A stretch of 64,000 nt of DNA, taken from assembly GCF_018881905.1 (NCBI RefSeq), contig NZ_JACVPM010000002.1:434001-498000 (forward strand). The letters are read 5' to 3'. How positions within the stretch are numbered: the first letter of the stretch is position 1; every line of letters starts with the position of its first letter. The notes under the pieces were generated by a model. That model searched no databases. It was given only the letters and a program-made list of their open reading frames with translations, and was not told the DNA's origin. Below are positions 47,250 to 60,477 of the stretch, piece by piece. A program made the translations under genes and the position numbers. The stretch is from Polynucleobacter sp. MG-27-Goln-C1. Its GTDB lineage: Bacteria > Pseudomonadota > Gammaproteobacteria > Burkholderiales > Burkholderiaceae.

Positions 47250-48310
47250 GCAGTAATGAGTTTGGCCGCTAAAGCCGACCAAAGTGCACCTCTCGACCCC
47301 AGGGCTGTTGCTAAAAATATCCCTGGGCGTTGAGTAAGCGCGCCAATAATCGGTAAACGATCGCCAGCAACGCAACGAACACCTACAAAGCTCCCCGACT
47401 TTTGAAGTTGGGCAAGATCATCCTCTACGCAATTCAACAGGCCCCTTGCCTGCTCACGATTAAAGTCATCACTTGCATCCCAATCCTGAAGATCAGACTC
47501 TCCCTCATCAAAACTAGAGCCCACTACCCATTGATAACTTCCATCGGGTAACTTCTTCGCCGGCAAACAATAGCCATCGCCCGATATAGCGGTGCGAGGT
47601 AGTTTTGGTGCCCACGAACTATTTTCATCAATGGAAAAAATACTCAGCTGTCCGCGCACCGGCCTCAAGGGAAGTCGTACATCGATGCTTGCGGCTAACT
47701 TTTTCGTTTCGAGCGCTGCCGCAATAATGACTTTTCCAGCAGTCATAATGAACTTATCTTGAGGGTCAATTAACTGCCAGCCGGCATCAACTTTCTCTAG
47801 TCGGGCAACAGAAGTATTCCAGCAGCAAGTCAGCTTTGGGTGGGGGGCTAACGCATCTTGCGTTGCTTCAAACAAATTTAATGATGCGCCCCGTGGAAGC
47901 CAAATTCCATCTTGAAAAATTCCGCAAGCCTGCATTGCATCATCTGCATCAAGTGCTTGTGCCATACCTTCATCGAGATCGAGTGACTGCAGGTAGTTTG
48001 CAACTTCATCACGATTAAAAACTTTGTCTTTTTTATTTGGTTGAAAGATGCCATGCTGGTTCCAGACCTTGCCCCAGCGAGCTTCGGCCATCAGAAAGGC
48101 AATTCGAGTTAAGCGTAATAAACGGGGGGCGCCACGACCAACATGTGGGTGAGCAATAGCGTAAGCGTGACTAGAACATGCTGAAGCAGGGTGAGAGGCT
48201 GAGTCAACAATGCATACCGCTTGACCGCGCTCAAGCAGCTCACTAGCAATGCTTGATCCTGCAATGCCTGCCCCAATCACCACGATGTCATGGTGTTGGG
48301 GTGAGGTCAT
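47075..48310 (-). CDS. FAD-dependent oxidoreductase related to the MnmC oxidase domain
   Basis: The 411-residue protein starts MTSPQHHDIVVIGAGIAGSS (FAD dinucleotide fold) and has AHPHVGRGAPRLLRLTRIAF, QWVVGSSFDEGESD, and GVRCVAGDRLPIIGAL, the pattern of the MnmC C-terminal oxidase that forms cmnm5U/nm5U intermediates in tRNA wobble uridines. The methyltransferase half of MnmC is not fused here. Its 3' part, including an MnmC-like AALAPARF element, lies antisense to the topB tail. MnmE nearby (50295) acts earlier in the same tRNA modification. Confidence 0.8.
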   Translation of the reverse strand: MTSPQHHDIVVIGAGIAGSSIASELLERGQAVCIVDSASHPASACSSHAYAIAHPHVGRGAPRLLRLTRIAFLMAEARWGKVWNQHGIFQPNKKDKVFNRDEVANYLQSLDLDEGMAQALDADDAMQACGIFQDGIWLPRGASLNLFEATQDALAPHPKLTCCWNTSVARLEKVDAGWQLIDPQDKFIMTAGKVIIAAALETKKLAASIDVRLPLRPVRGQLSIFSIDENSSWAPKLPRTAISGDGYCLPAKKLPDGSYQWVVGSSFDEGESDLQDWDASDDFNREQARGLLNCVEDDLAQLQKSGSFVGVRCVAGDRLPIIGALTQRPGIFLATALGSRGALWSALAAKLITAQVLADDFALLARLGFAADLVAALAPARFFAGALAAAPALGAFASNSKPILPSSPKAR

Positions 48311-48357
48311 TAAATAAAGATGTTTTTAAAAAGGCTTCTTAAATTTCTAGGGGATGC

Positions 48358-50205
<1,848 letters not shown>

Positions 50206-50294
50206 GAGAGTCCTATGAAATGTAATATTTTTGATCGCACTATTTTAACATTTTGGCCATATTTTTAGGGCCTGGCCCACCAAGAGCAAACCCT

Positions 50295-51677
50295 TTACTT
50301 GCCAATACAAAATTGGCTAAAAATCTTGCCCAAAAGGTCGTCTGGGAGCAGTTTTCCAGTAATGTGCCCAAGCTGATCTTGCGCTAAACGGAGCTCTTCT
50401 GCAAACAACTCCAGTGATATGTTGCCATCTGCTGCGAATTGCTGAGATTTATCCAAATGACTAGCAGCCCTATCTAGACAATCCAAATGCCGTCTACGGG
50501 CCACAATTGCACCCTCCTGCGTGCCTCCCCAACCCACAGACTCTAATATTTTCTGTTTTAGCGCCTCGATTCCGTCACCCGTCTTCGCTGAAATTAGCAA
50601 GCAGGGGTTTCCATCCTGATTTAACGCAGATTTACTCAATAAGTCTGATTTATTGCGAACCTCTAAAACTGGGCACTTCGGTGGGAGCGCTTGCAATATT
50701 TGAGCTTTTAACTCTGAGGCTTCGGCGTTATTGTTTTTATCCGCAGAACTTGGGTCTTGCAGAAATATAACCAGATCGGCAGCTCGAATAGCCTCCCAAG
50801 ACCTTTCAATGCCTTTTGCCTCAACAAGGTCACCGGTTTCTCGCAAACCTGCGGTATCAATGATGTGCATGGGCACCCCATTAATAGTGATGCTCTCCTT
50901 AACCCGATCTCTTGTAGTTCCAGCTATAGGCGTCACAATGGCCACCTCCTCGCCGGCCAGGCGATTCAGAAGAGAGCTTTTTCCAACATTAGGTGCGCCA
51001 GCCAAAACCAACTGGATGCCATCACGCAAAATTTTTCCTTGCTTTGCGCCCTCACGAAGCGCATGCAACTTTTCCATCACCGCACTAAGGCGCTCACGAG
51101 CCTGGGCATTCTCTAAAAACTCAATCTCCTCTTCAGGAAAGTCTAGAGTGGATTCAACCAAAATGCGTAATTGGGTAATTTCTTCGATCAAACTATTAAT
51201 GTCGTTTGAAAAAGCTCCTTGCAATGAGCGCGCAGCACCTCGAACAGCCGCTTCACTTTGGGCGTCAATTAAATCTGCGATAGCCTCTGCTTGGGCTAAA
51301 TCGATTTTGTTGTTGAGATAAGCACGTAAGGAAAATTCGCCAGGTTCCGCAATTACCAGGCCTTGATCTTTTCCCAGCTCAAGACAGCGCTTCATGACCA
51401 ACTCTAAAAGTTGTGGTCCGCCATGGCATTGCAGCTCTAAGACGTCCTCACCAGTAAAGGAGGCGGGGGCAGCAAAATAAATGGCAATGAGTTGGTCAAT
51501 AGACTCACCCCGGGCATCATGAAGTGTGAGCAGGTTGGCCTGACGGGGTGAGAGCGCCTTCTGAAATAAAGCTTCTGACAACGGCAAGAGCTGAGCTCCG
51601 CTTATACGAATGACGCCAACACCGGCTTTTCCTGGTGCGGTGGCAACCGCAATGATGGGCAACTTTCGAGTCATCAT
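50295..51677 (-). CDS. mnmE: tRNA uridine-34 modification GTPase MnmE
   Basis: MnmE with MnmG installs the cmnm5 group on wobble uridines. The 460-residue protein has the N-terminal folate-binding domain (ATAPGKAGVGVIRISG) and an inserted G domain (GAPNVGKSSLLNRLAG, DTAGLRET, NKSD). The C-terminal FCIGK motif contains the catalytic Cys. ATG 51677 is 8 nt after AAGGGG; a GTG at 51686 is the alternative. It belongs to the rpmH-rnpA-yidD-yidC-mnmE block left of the origin. The mnmG partner is not in the window. Confidence 0.96.
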   Translation of the reverse strand: MMTRKLPIIAVATAPGKAGVGVIRISGAQLLPLSEALFQKALSPRQANLLTLHDARGESIDQLIAIYFAAPASFTGEDVLELQCHGGPQLLELVMKRCLELGKDQGLVIAEPGEFSLRAYLNNKIDLAQAEAIADLIDAQSEAAVRGAARSLQGAFSNDINSLIEEITQLRILVESTLDFPEEEIEFLENAQARERLSAVMEKLHALREGAKQGKILRDGIQLVLAGAPNVGKSSLLNRLAGEEVAIVTPIAGTTRDRVKESITINGVPMHIIDTAGLRETGDLVEAKGIERSWEAIRAADLVIFLQDPSSADKNNNAEASELKAQILQALPPKCPVLEVRNKSDLLSKSALNQDGNPCLLISAKTGDGIEALKQKILESVGWGGTQEGAIVARRRHLDCLDRAASHLDKSQQFAADGNISLELFAEELRLAQDQLGHITGKLLPDDLLGKIFSQFCIGK

Positions 51678-51715
51678 TGCGGGCACCCCTTATTCATCCT
51701 TAGGCAGCTAAAAAT

Positions 51716-53392
51716 TTATTTAGCCGGCTTCTTTCCAAACATTTGATTGATCTGCCATTGTTGAGCAATCGATAGCAAGTTGTTAACTACCCAGTACAGA
51801 ACCAAGCCCGCAGGGAAGAAGAAGAACATTACCGAGAACACTAGCGGCATATACATCATCACCTTTGCTTGAACTGGATCTGGTGGTGTTGGGTTTAGTT
51901 TGGTTTGCACAAACATAGAGGCTGCCATGATGATTGGCAAAATGTAATATGGGTCCGGAACTGATAGATCATGAATCCAACCAACCCATGGTGCATTGCG
52001 CATTTCTACTGAAGACAGTAGAACCCAGTACAAAGAAATAAATACCGGGATCTGAATGACCACAGGTAAGCAGCCGCCCAAAGGATTAATTTTTTCCTTG
52101 CGATACATCTCCATCATGGCTTGATTGAGTTTTTGTGGCTCACCCTTGTACTGCTCTTTCATAGCAAGCAAGCGCGGTTGAACTTCTTTCATACGTGCCA
52201 TTGACTTATAGCTAGCAGCAGACAGAGGGAAGAACACCAACTTAATCAAGATGGTCAGCAAGATGATTGACCAACCCCAGTTACCAACATAAGCGTGAAT
52301 ATTTTCTAGCAACCAGAAAATAGGTTTAGCAAGAATGGTGAGGTAGCCATAGTCTTTCAACAAAGCAAACCCTGGAGCAATCGTTTCTAAAACACTTTCC
52401 TCTTGTGGGCCAACAAACAACCTTGCTTTTTCAACAACAGTTGTTCCTGGCGCAACTACACCCAAAGGAGTTTGCATACCAATGCGATAAAGGTTGTTAT
52501 CAATTCTTCCCGCATAAATGTCACGCGCTGTCTTGTCGCCAGGAATCCAGGCGCTGGCAAAGTAGTGTTGAACCATAGCAATCCATGCAGGATCTCCAGC
52601 GGGCACTTGCGTAGGAATAGTAATTTTGTTTTTATCAATAGCCGTGAACTCCAGCTTATTGAATTTTTCTTTTTCGGTGTATGCAGCTGGACCAGTAAAG
52701 GTGCTTGCTGAGAATGCGCCATCAAAAGGTCCAATTTTTTGCTCTTGAGAAGCATCGCGCACAATCTCTGTGTACAGAACCAAGGGTGCCGCATTTGCAT
52801 TACTTTGTGTAACGCGGTGCCCAACATCAATGATATAACTGCCTGGGCTTAAGATAAATGTCTTCTCTAGTTTTACGCCATTGCGCTCACTAGCCAGAAC
52901 AATAAAAGGTTTTCCAGATCCATCTTTTCCAGACTGAACCAATTTAAAGGTGCTGGTGTGATTCGGTAGATCTGTATTACCCAAAGCAATTAAGCCGGAG
53001 CGTGCAAAATATTTATGGTTTGGTGCGTATTGAAATAGTTCAACCGGCTTCTTTTCTGCCGTCAGCTGCTTGGGTAATTTCGCATCAATGATGTTGGCGC
53101 CATTAGCGCTGATTTCTAAAATCAACACATCATTTTGTAATACAAACTTTTCTGATGTTTCGATTGCACCAGCAACAATAGCCGGCGCTTGATTCGGCGC
53201 TGGAATGCTTGGATTTTGTGCTGGGGATGGAATATCTACTTTACTTGCTTGAGCTTTTTCAGCCACAACAGCAGTGCTTGCAGGGTTTCCACCAAACATC
53301 GATGGCTTCCCTTCGTGAACCTGCCAGTTGTTGTACAACATCAGGCCCGACATTGAGAAGACTGCCCAAAGAATTGTTTTTTTAAAGTCCAT
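51716..53392 (-). CDS. yidC: Membrane protein insertase YidC
   Basis: YidC inserts and folds inner-membrane proteins, alone or with SecYEG. The 558-residue protein has an N-terminal membrane helix (MDFKKTILWAVFSMSGLML), a large periplasmic beta-sandwich (about 60-345) and the conserved five-helix core (GWSIILLTILIKLVFFPLSA; PLGGCLPVVIQIPVFISLYW; FFFPAGLVLYWVVNNLLSI). ATG 53392 matches the family start; ATG 53398 is two codons earlier. It follows yidD by 10 bp. Confidence 0.96.
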   Translation of the reverse strand: MDFKKTILWAVFSMSGLMLYNNWQVHEGKPSMFGGNPASTAVVAEKAQASKVDIPSPAQNPSIPAPNQAPAIVAGAIETSEKFVLQNDVLILEISANGANIIDAKLPKQLTAEKKPVELFQYAPNHKYFARSGLIALGNTDLPNHTSTFKLVQSGKDGSGKPFIVLASERNGVKLEKTFILSPGSYIIDVGHRVTQSNANAAPLVLYTEIVRDASQEQKIGPFDGAFSASTFTGPAAYTEKEKFNKLEFTAIDKNKITIPTQVPAGDPAWIAMVQHYFASAWIPGDKTARDIYAGRIDNNLYRIGMQTPLGVVAPGTTVVEKARLFVGPQEESVLETIAPGFALLKDYGYLTILAKPIFWLLENIHAYVGNWGWSIILLTILIKLVFFPLSAASYKSMARMKEVQPRLLAMKEQYKGEPQKLNQAMMEMYRKEKINPLGGCLPVVIQIPVFISLYWVLLSSVEMRNAPWVGWIHDLSVPDPYYILPIIMAASMFVQTKLNPTPPDPVQAKVMMYMPLVFSVMFFFFPAGLVLYWVVNNLLSIAQQWQINQMFGKKPAK

Positions 53393-53402
53393 TTGCATTC
53401 AC

Positions 53403-53642
53403 TTAATGATGATGAGGTGTTGGTTTTACTGCGGGGTCATATCCCCCTTGTGACCATGGGTTGCAACGCAAAACACGCCACACCATTAGCCGAAAGCTTT
53501 TTAAAAATCCGTAATTTGCAAAACAATCGCACGCGTACTGAGAGCAAGAAGGCACAAACTTACAATGCATGCCAATAAAGGGGCTGAGTGCTATTTGATA
53601 GGCCCTCACAACCTTAACGGCCACTTTGTTTAATGGGCTCAC
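53403..53642 (-). CDS. yidD: Membrane protein insertion efficiency factor YidD
   Basis: The 79-residue protein has the YidD cysteine core (HCKFVPSCSQYACDCF) after a short amphipathic helix (VVRAYQIALSPFIG), and CNPWSQGGYDP near the end. It assists YidC-dependent insertion. It lies between rnpA (1 bp gap) and yidC, the usual order. Confidence 0.94.
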   Translation of the reverse strand: MSPLNKVAVKVVRAYQIALSPFIGMHCKFVPSCSQYACDCFANYGFLKSFRLMVWRVLRCNPWSQGGYDPAVKPTPHHH

Positions 53643-53643
53643 G

Positions 53644-53961
53644 TTAAATCAACCCTGCAATTTGGGTGCGCAGAGTTTCTTTTTCTTTGTTTCTGAGTCT
53701 GCCGCGCGTCTCACGACCAATTGGCTTTTTCAACTTCACCACAACATCACTGTTGAGGTGTGTAGCTTGAGCGCCTCTAATCAATTCACGGATCATGCGC
53801 TTTAATTGGTTGCGATCTACTGCACGCTTAGCTAATTTTTTGGCGACCGCAACGCCTAAGTCTGGTTTAACGCCTTGATCCGGAGATGCCAAATACAAAC
53901 CCCAATACAAACTTGTTTTGGGGCGTGTTTTTAGTAACTCAGAAATCCTGCCGCTATTCAA
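53644..53961 (-). CDS. rnpA: Ribonuclease P protein component
   Basis: RnpA is the protein cofactor of RNase P. The 105-residue product has the RNR-like basic signature AVDRNQLKRMIRELIR and the central VAVAKKLAKRA. It is slightly short at the N-terminus relative to family averages. The apparent start is TTG at 53961, eight bases after the rpmH stop. Confidence 0.92.
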   Translation of the reverse strand: MNSGRISELLKTRPKTSLYWGLYLASPDQGVKPDLGVAVAKKLAKRAVDRNQLKRMIRELIRGAQATHLNSDVVVKLKKPIGRETRGRLRNKEKETLRTQIAGLI

Positions 53962-53969
53962 CTGCTAAA

Positions 53970-54104
53970 TTAAACAGCTAAACGTTTGCGGCCTTTAGCG
54001 CGGCGTGCGTTCAATACTGCGCGTCCACTCTTAGTTTTCATACGAATACGGAATCCGTGAGTGCGTTTACGACGTGTTACTGAGGGTTGGTATGTTCTTT
54101 TCAT
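53970..54104 (-). CDS. rpmH: 50S ribosomal protein L34
   Basis: The 44-residue ribosomal protein is intact: [20 protein letters not shown] followed by the conserved [23 protein letters not shown] at 54104. It is the first gene transcribed leftward from the origin region; its promoter lies in 54105-54250. Confidence 0.97.
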
Positions 54105-54240
54105 GATTCATCCTGCAAAACCCCGTATTTTCCTTGTTGCGCAGCAAAAGGTCAACCGTCGCGTAAGAATATATAGGTATTTTTCTCTATTTTATTCTGC
54201 TGTTTTTATTAAGTTATTGATTTATATGTGTTTTTAGCTT

Positions 54241-54291
54241 TTATACACAAGTTATCCACAGGTTTTCCACGTTTTTCTGGCTTGTGGATAA
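54241..54291. promoter_or_regulatory. DnaA-box cluster upstream of dnaA
   Basis: TTATACACA (54241), consensus TTATCCACA (54252-54260), TTTTCCACG (54263) and reverse consensus TGTGGATAA (54283-54291) lie within 50 bp, 36 bp before the dnaA start. They probably serve dnaA autoregulation and possibly the origin itself. Confidence 0.85.
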
Positions 54292-54326
54292 CTTTATGGG
54301 ATCGCTACAATGGATCCTCCAAAAAT

Positions 54327-55751
54327 ATGAGTAACTTACAGAATCCACCCACATTGAATTCACTTAGCCCACTGGGGTTTTGGGATGGCGCCCTAGGCGC
54401 GCTTGCTCGCGAGCTCTCCCCCCAACAATTTAAAACTTGGATTGCCCCATTAAGCTTGGTTTCTTATGATGAAAGTGAGCAATCACTCATCTTGGGAGCC
54501 CCAAACAGATTCAAGCTTGACTGGATAAAAAAGACTTTTTCTGACCGCTTTCAAGAGATGGCTGACCAGTATTTTGGCCATCCAATTACCTTAAGCTTCG
54601 TTCTTAATATTGAGGGATCAAGCAGCCAGACAATGCCGGCCGGTTCCCCCCAAGAAAAGTTTGAGCCTCAAGAGCCCGCAATTAGCTCAGATAGCGCCTC
54701 TACAGAGGAGCAGGCCTTTGAAATTGAAGATCACTCCAAATTAAACCCCAACCTTACTTTTGAGACTTTTGTAACCGGTAAGGCCAATCAATTGGCTAGG
54801 GCCGCCTCAATTCAGGTTGCCCACAACCCAGGCACCTCTTATAACCCCATGTTTTTGTATGGTGGGGTGGGGTTAGGTAAAACCCATTTAATACACGCAA
54901 TTGGGAACCATCTTTTAAAAGAGAAGCCTAATGCCCGGATTCGATATATCCACGCCGAGCAGTATGTCTCCGACGTGGTTAGGGCTTACCAACAAAAGGC
55001 TTTTGATCGCTTTAAGCGCTACTACCACTCATTGGACCTGCTATTAATTGATGATATTCAGTTTTTTAGTGGCAAATCGCGGACACAAGAGGAGTTTTTC
55101 TATGCGTTTGAGGCGCTCCTCAGCAATAAAGCCCAAGTTATCATCACAAGTGATACCTACCCAAAAGAAATGGCTGGGATAGATGATCGCCTCATTTCCC
55201 GCTTTGATTCGGGTCTAACCGTTGCTATTGAACCCCCGGAACTTGAGATGCGGGTGGCGATTTTGATGAAGAAAGCTTTAAGTGAGGGCATCCCCATGAG
55301 TGAGGATGTGGCCTTCTTCGTAGCAAAACACCTTAGATCTAACGTGCGTGAGTTAGAGGGCGCTTTAAGGAAGATTTTGGCCTTTGTCCGCTTTCATGGC
55401 AAAGAGGTCACAATTGATGTGGCCCGTGTAGCCTTAAAAGACTTACTCTCAATACAAAATCGTCAAATTTCGGTTGAAAACATCCAAAAGGCGGTGGCAG
55501 ATTTTTACAGCATCAAAGTTGCGGACATGTACTCCAAAAAACGTCCGGCAAACATTGCTCGCCCACGCCAAATTGCGATGTTTATGGCTAAAGAGCTTAC
55601 CCAGAAAAGCCTCCCAGAGATTGGGGAGTTATTTGGTGGCCGAGATCACACCACCGTTTTACATGCCGTTCGAAAGATTGGTGAAGAGCGCTCCCATGAT
55701 GGGCAACTCAATCACGAAATCCACGTTATCGAGCAAACCCTAAAGTCATAG
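54327..55751 (+). CDS. dnaA: Chromosomal replication initiator DnaA
   Basis: DnaA binds and melts oriC. The 474-residue protein has domain I ([20 protein letters not shown]), an acidic Pro/Ser-rich linker (about 95-140), the AAA+ domain with Walker [17 protein letters not shown] and Walker [11 protein letters not shown], sensor residues ([11 protein letters not shown]), and the domain IV signature [15 protein letters not shown]. The frame is open to 54228, but ATG 54327 ([12 protein letters not shown]) gives the family start and leaves the DnaA boxes outside the gene. Confidence 0.97.
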   Translation: MSNLQNPPTLNSLSPLGFWDGALGALARELSPQQFKTWIAPLSLVSYDESEQSLILGAPNRFKLDWIKKTFSDRFQEMADQYFGHPITLSFVLNIEGSSSQTMPAGSPQEKFEPQEPAISSDSASTEEQAFEIEDHSKLNPNLTFETFVTGKANQLARAASIQVAHNPGTSYNPMFLYGGVGLGKTHLIHAIGNHLLKEKPNARIRYIHAEQYVSDVVRAYQQKAFDRFKRYYHSLDLLLIDDIQFFSGKSRTQEEFFYAFEALLSNKAQVIITSDTYPKEMAGIDDRLISRFDSGLTVAIEPPELEMRVAILMKKALSEGIPMSEDVAFFVAKHLRSNVRELEGALRKILAFVRFHGKEVTIDVARVALKDLLSIQNRQISVENIQKAVADFYSIKVADMYSKKRPANIARPRQIAMFMAKELTQKSLPEIGELFGGRDHTTVLHAVRKIGEERSHDGQLNHEIHVIEQTLKS

Positions 55752-56015
55752 GTTTTAGCCTGTGGATAAGGTTGTGGATAGATCAATGGATAAGTTTGGG
55801 GACAACATGTGGATAAATTGTGGAAAGCTCGCGCTTCATGCAAAAATAGGGTGTTGATTAAAAGTTATCCAATATTTATGCAGTGTTTATACAAAAGTTT
55901 TCCACAGGTTTTTTTGGTTTTAATGGGTTGTTTTATATACGGTTTTTGAGTTATCCACCGAAATAACGAGCCTTATTACTACTACTAATAAGATATATAC
56001 AAGGATTTAAAAGCA
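55752..56015. other. Probable replication origin (oriC) between dnaA and dnaN
   Basis: The 264-bp spacer holds at least six DnaA-box-like sites: TGTGGATAA (55761), TGTGGATAG (55773), AATGGATAA (55785), TGTGGATAA (55808), TTATCCAAT (55865), TTTTCCACA (55898) and TTATCCACC (55951). Left boxes point one way and right boxes the other. An AT-rich segment with ACT repeats (55973-55991), suited to unwinding, lies immediately after the last box and before dnaN. Gene orientation switches around this locus, as expected for an origin. Confidence 0.85.
55973..55991. promoter_or_regulatory. ACT-repeat element resembling DnaA-trios in oriC
   Basis: TTATTACTACTACTAATAA is a run of triplets whose complement reads TAG/TAA, the pattern of DnaA-trio unwinding elements. 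It begins 13 bp after DnaA box TTATCCACC (55951-55959), with a GC-containing spacer between, as in the basal unwinding system described for Bacillus. Confidence 0.55.
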
Positions 56016-57131
56016 ATGCAACTAGTAAACACCTCACGTGACAGTTTGTTAAAACCTCTTCAGGTTGTTAGTGGCATTGTTGAACGTAGACATACCTTAC
56101 CTATCTTGGCAAATTTATTGTTTAAGAAGCAGGGTGACAAAGTTTCTTTTATATCAACGGATATAGAAATTCAAATTACAACTAACGCTAGCTTTGGTGT
56201 TGGTGCTGAAGATGTAACAACTACAGTTGCCGCTAGAAAGTTGCTTGATATCCTGCGTGCGCTTCCAGAGGGGCCGGTGGCATTAAACCTTAAAGACAAC
56301 AAGATGGTTGTTCAGAGTGGTAAGAGCCGCTTTTCTTTGCAAACTTTATCTGCGGCGGAATTCCCTGTAATGCAAAGCGTTGGTGAGGTAACTGCAAGCT
56401 GGAAGATGACTCAAAAGAGTTTTCGTCAACTGGTTAGTCAGGTTCACTTTGCAATGGCACAACAAGATATTCGCTACTACCTCAATGGCATGTTGTTGGT
56501 TGTTGAAGGTAAGCAGGTAATTGCCGTAGCTACCGATGGTCATCGTTTAGCCTATTCTCAGGTTGAGTTGGCTGAGGCTCCAGTGGGTTCCGGGCAAAGA
56601 CAGGAAATCATCATTCCCCGTAAAACTATTCTCGAGTGCCAACATCTTCTTGAGGATTCAGATGAGATGTTGGAGATGAGTCTCACATCAAACCAAGTGA
56701 AATTTACTTTCGGAGACATCGAATTAATTTCAAAATTGGTAGAGGGTAAGTTCCCCGATTTTCAGAGAGTCATTCCAAAAGGTCATAAAAATTCATTAGT
56801 AGTTGGGCGTGATGTTTTGCAATCAGCTCTACAACGCGCTGCAATTTTGACAACCGATAAATTTAAAGGTGTACGCTTTTCTTTATCACCAAATCGAATC
56901 ACCGTTCAATCAACTAATGCTGAGCAAGAAGAGGCTCAAGAAGAGATTGAAACTGAATATAGTAGTGATGTTGTTGAGATTGGCTTCAATGTAAGTTATT
57001 TGTTAGATGTTTTATCAAACTTGAAGAATGAAAAAATTCAAATTAGTTTGGGTGATGCCAATAGCAGCGCGGTGATTACTCTTCCTGGTTCAGAAGACTT
57101 CAAGTATGTTGTGATGCCAATGCGTATTTAA
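56016..57131 (+). CDS. dnaN: DNA polymerase III beta sliding clamp
   Basis: DnaN is the processivity clamp. The 371-residue protein has three clamp domains of about 120 residues. MQLVNTSRDSLLKPLQVVSG, AATDGHRLAYSQVEL-like VATDGHRLAYS and the C-terminal KYVVMPMRI are family signatures. It lies directly after the oriC spacer and 11 bp before gyrB. Confidence 0.97.
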   Translation: MQLVNTSRDSLLKPLQVVSGIVERRHTLPILANLLFKKQGDKVSFISTDIEIQITTNASFGVGAEDVTTTVAARKLLDILRALPEGPVALNLKDNKMVVQSGKSRFSLQTLSAAEFPVMQSVGEVTASWKMTQKSFRQLVSQVHFAMAQQDIRYYLNGMLLVVEGKQVIAVATDGHRLAYSQVELAEAPVGSGQRQEIIIPRKTILECQHLLEDSDEMLEMSLTSNQVKFTFGDIELISKLVEGKFPDFQRVIPKGHKNSLVVGRDVLQSALQRAAILTTDKFKGVRFSLSPNRITVQSTNAEQEEAQEEIETEYSSDVVEIGFNVSYLLDVLSNLKNEKIQISLGDANSSAVITLPGSEDFKYVVMPMRI

Positions 57132-57136
57132 TTTAG

Positions 57137-59641
<2,505 letters not shown>

Positions 59642-59646
59642 GACTA

Positions 59647-60141
59647 ATGAGTAAGAAAAAATTAGTTGTACCAAAAATTGATCGATCCCGTATTGTTGTG
59701 AAGTCTTCACCAATTCATGGGAAGGGTGTTTTTGTGGCAAAGCCAATTAAAAAGGGCGATGCGATTATTGAATACAAAGGCGAGCGTATTAGCTGGAAGC
59801 TGGCTGAGAAGCGCCACCCTCATGATCCCAAGGACCCAAATCACACCTTCTATTTTTCTTTAGAAGACGGGCGTTGTATAGATGCCAAGTACGGCGGCAA
59901 TGCTGCACGTTGGATTAACCACTCCTGTAAGCCTAGCTGCGAAACCCGAGAAGATAGTTTTGATGGTGAGCCCCGGGTATTTATTTATGCCAAACGTGAT
60001 CTCAAACTGGGTGAAGAACTTTTTTACGACTACTCTCTTGATGTTGAGGGTCGCATTAGCAAGAAAATGAAAAAAGACTACGAGTGCCGTTGTGGTGCAA
60101 AAAATTGTCGTGGCACCATGCTGTCGCTTGATGATAAGTAG
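59647..60141 (+). CDS. SET-domain protein lysine methyltransferase
   Basis: The 164-residue protein is a compact SET domain: SPIHGKGVFVAKPIKKGDAI (N-SET), RWINHSCKPSCE with the NHS motif (residues 91-93), and GEELFYDYSLD. A post-SET zinc cluster of three cysteines (ECRCGAKNCRGTML; C147, C149, C154) closes it, with the fourth ligand likely in NHSCKPSC. It should transfer methyl groups from SAM to lysine; the substrate, possibly a nucleoid or ribosomal protein, is unknown. It starts 5 bp after gyrB, so it is probably co-transcribed. Bacterial SET genes are thought to be of mixed origin. Confidence 0.9.
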   Translation: MSKKKLVVPKIDRSRIVVKSSPIHGKGVFVAKPIKKGDAIIEYKGERISWKLAEKRHPHDPKDPNHTFYFSLEDGRCIDAKYGGNAARWINHSCKPSCETREDSFDGEPRVFIYAKRDLKLGEELFYDYSLDVEGRISKKMKKDYECRCGAKNCRGTMLSLDDK

Positions 60142-60151
60142 TTCTTAAAAA

Positions 60152-60376
60152 ATGTTGTTTGTCAGCATTCAGGATCTAGAGGCTGCCATTAATTATTGGC
60201 GTAGCCAATCACCTGCGGTTGGTGAGGAGTTGCACTTGTGCCCAGAAGCTGCGGCGCTTGCGAAGCCCTATGCCCTCATGATTGTTCAGGGTGCCCAAAG
60301 GGTTCCCGTGGATGTTTTGGACGAGACGGCAAGATTGGCAATCCAAAACTTTTTCAAAAATACCAACACAAATTAA
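60152..60376 (+). CDS. DUF3717 family protein
   Basis: The 74-residue protein is nearly all the DUF3717 domain: VSIQDLEAAINYWRSQSP, LCPEAAALAKPYALMIVQGA. This small family is found mainly in Burkholderiales and has no known function. It begins 10 bp after the SET gene on the same strand. Confidence 0.85.
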   Translation: MLFVSIQDLEAAINYWRSQSPAVGEELHLCPEAAALAKPYALMIVQGAQRVPVDVLDETARLAIQNFFKNTNTN

Positions 60377-60477
60377 ACAACACGCACTTTGTGTGTTTAG
60401 GGTTATCGCTATATTAGTAAGTGCCCTCTTAGGGTATTCTCAAACTCTTGCCCAAGGAAGGGTATGAGGATCTGAGT

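Noticed and set aside
54228-54326. N-terminal extension of dnaA from an upstream in-frame start
   Set aside because: The extension covers the DnaA-box cluster and has no family resemblance; ATG 54327 gives the normal N-terminus.
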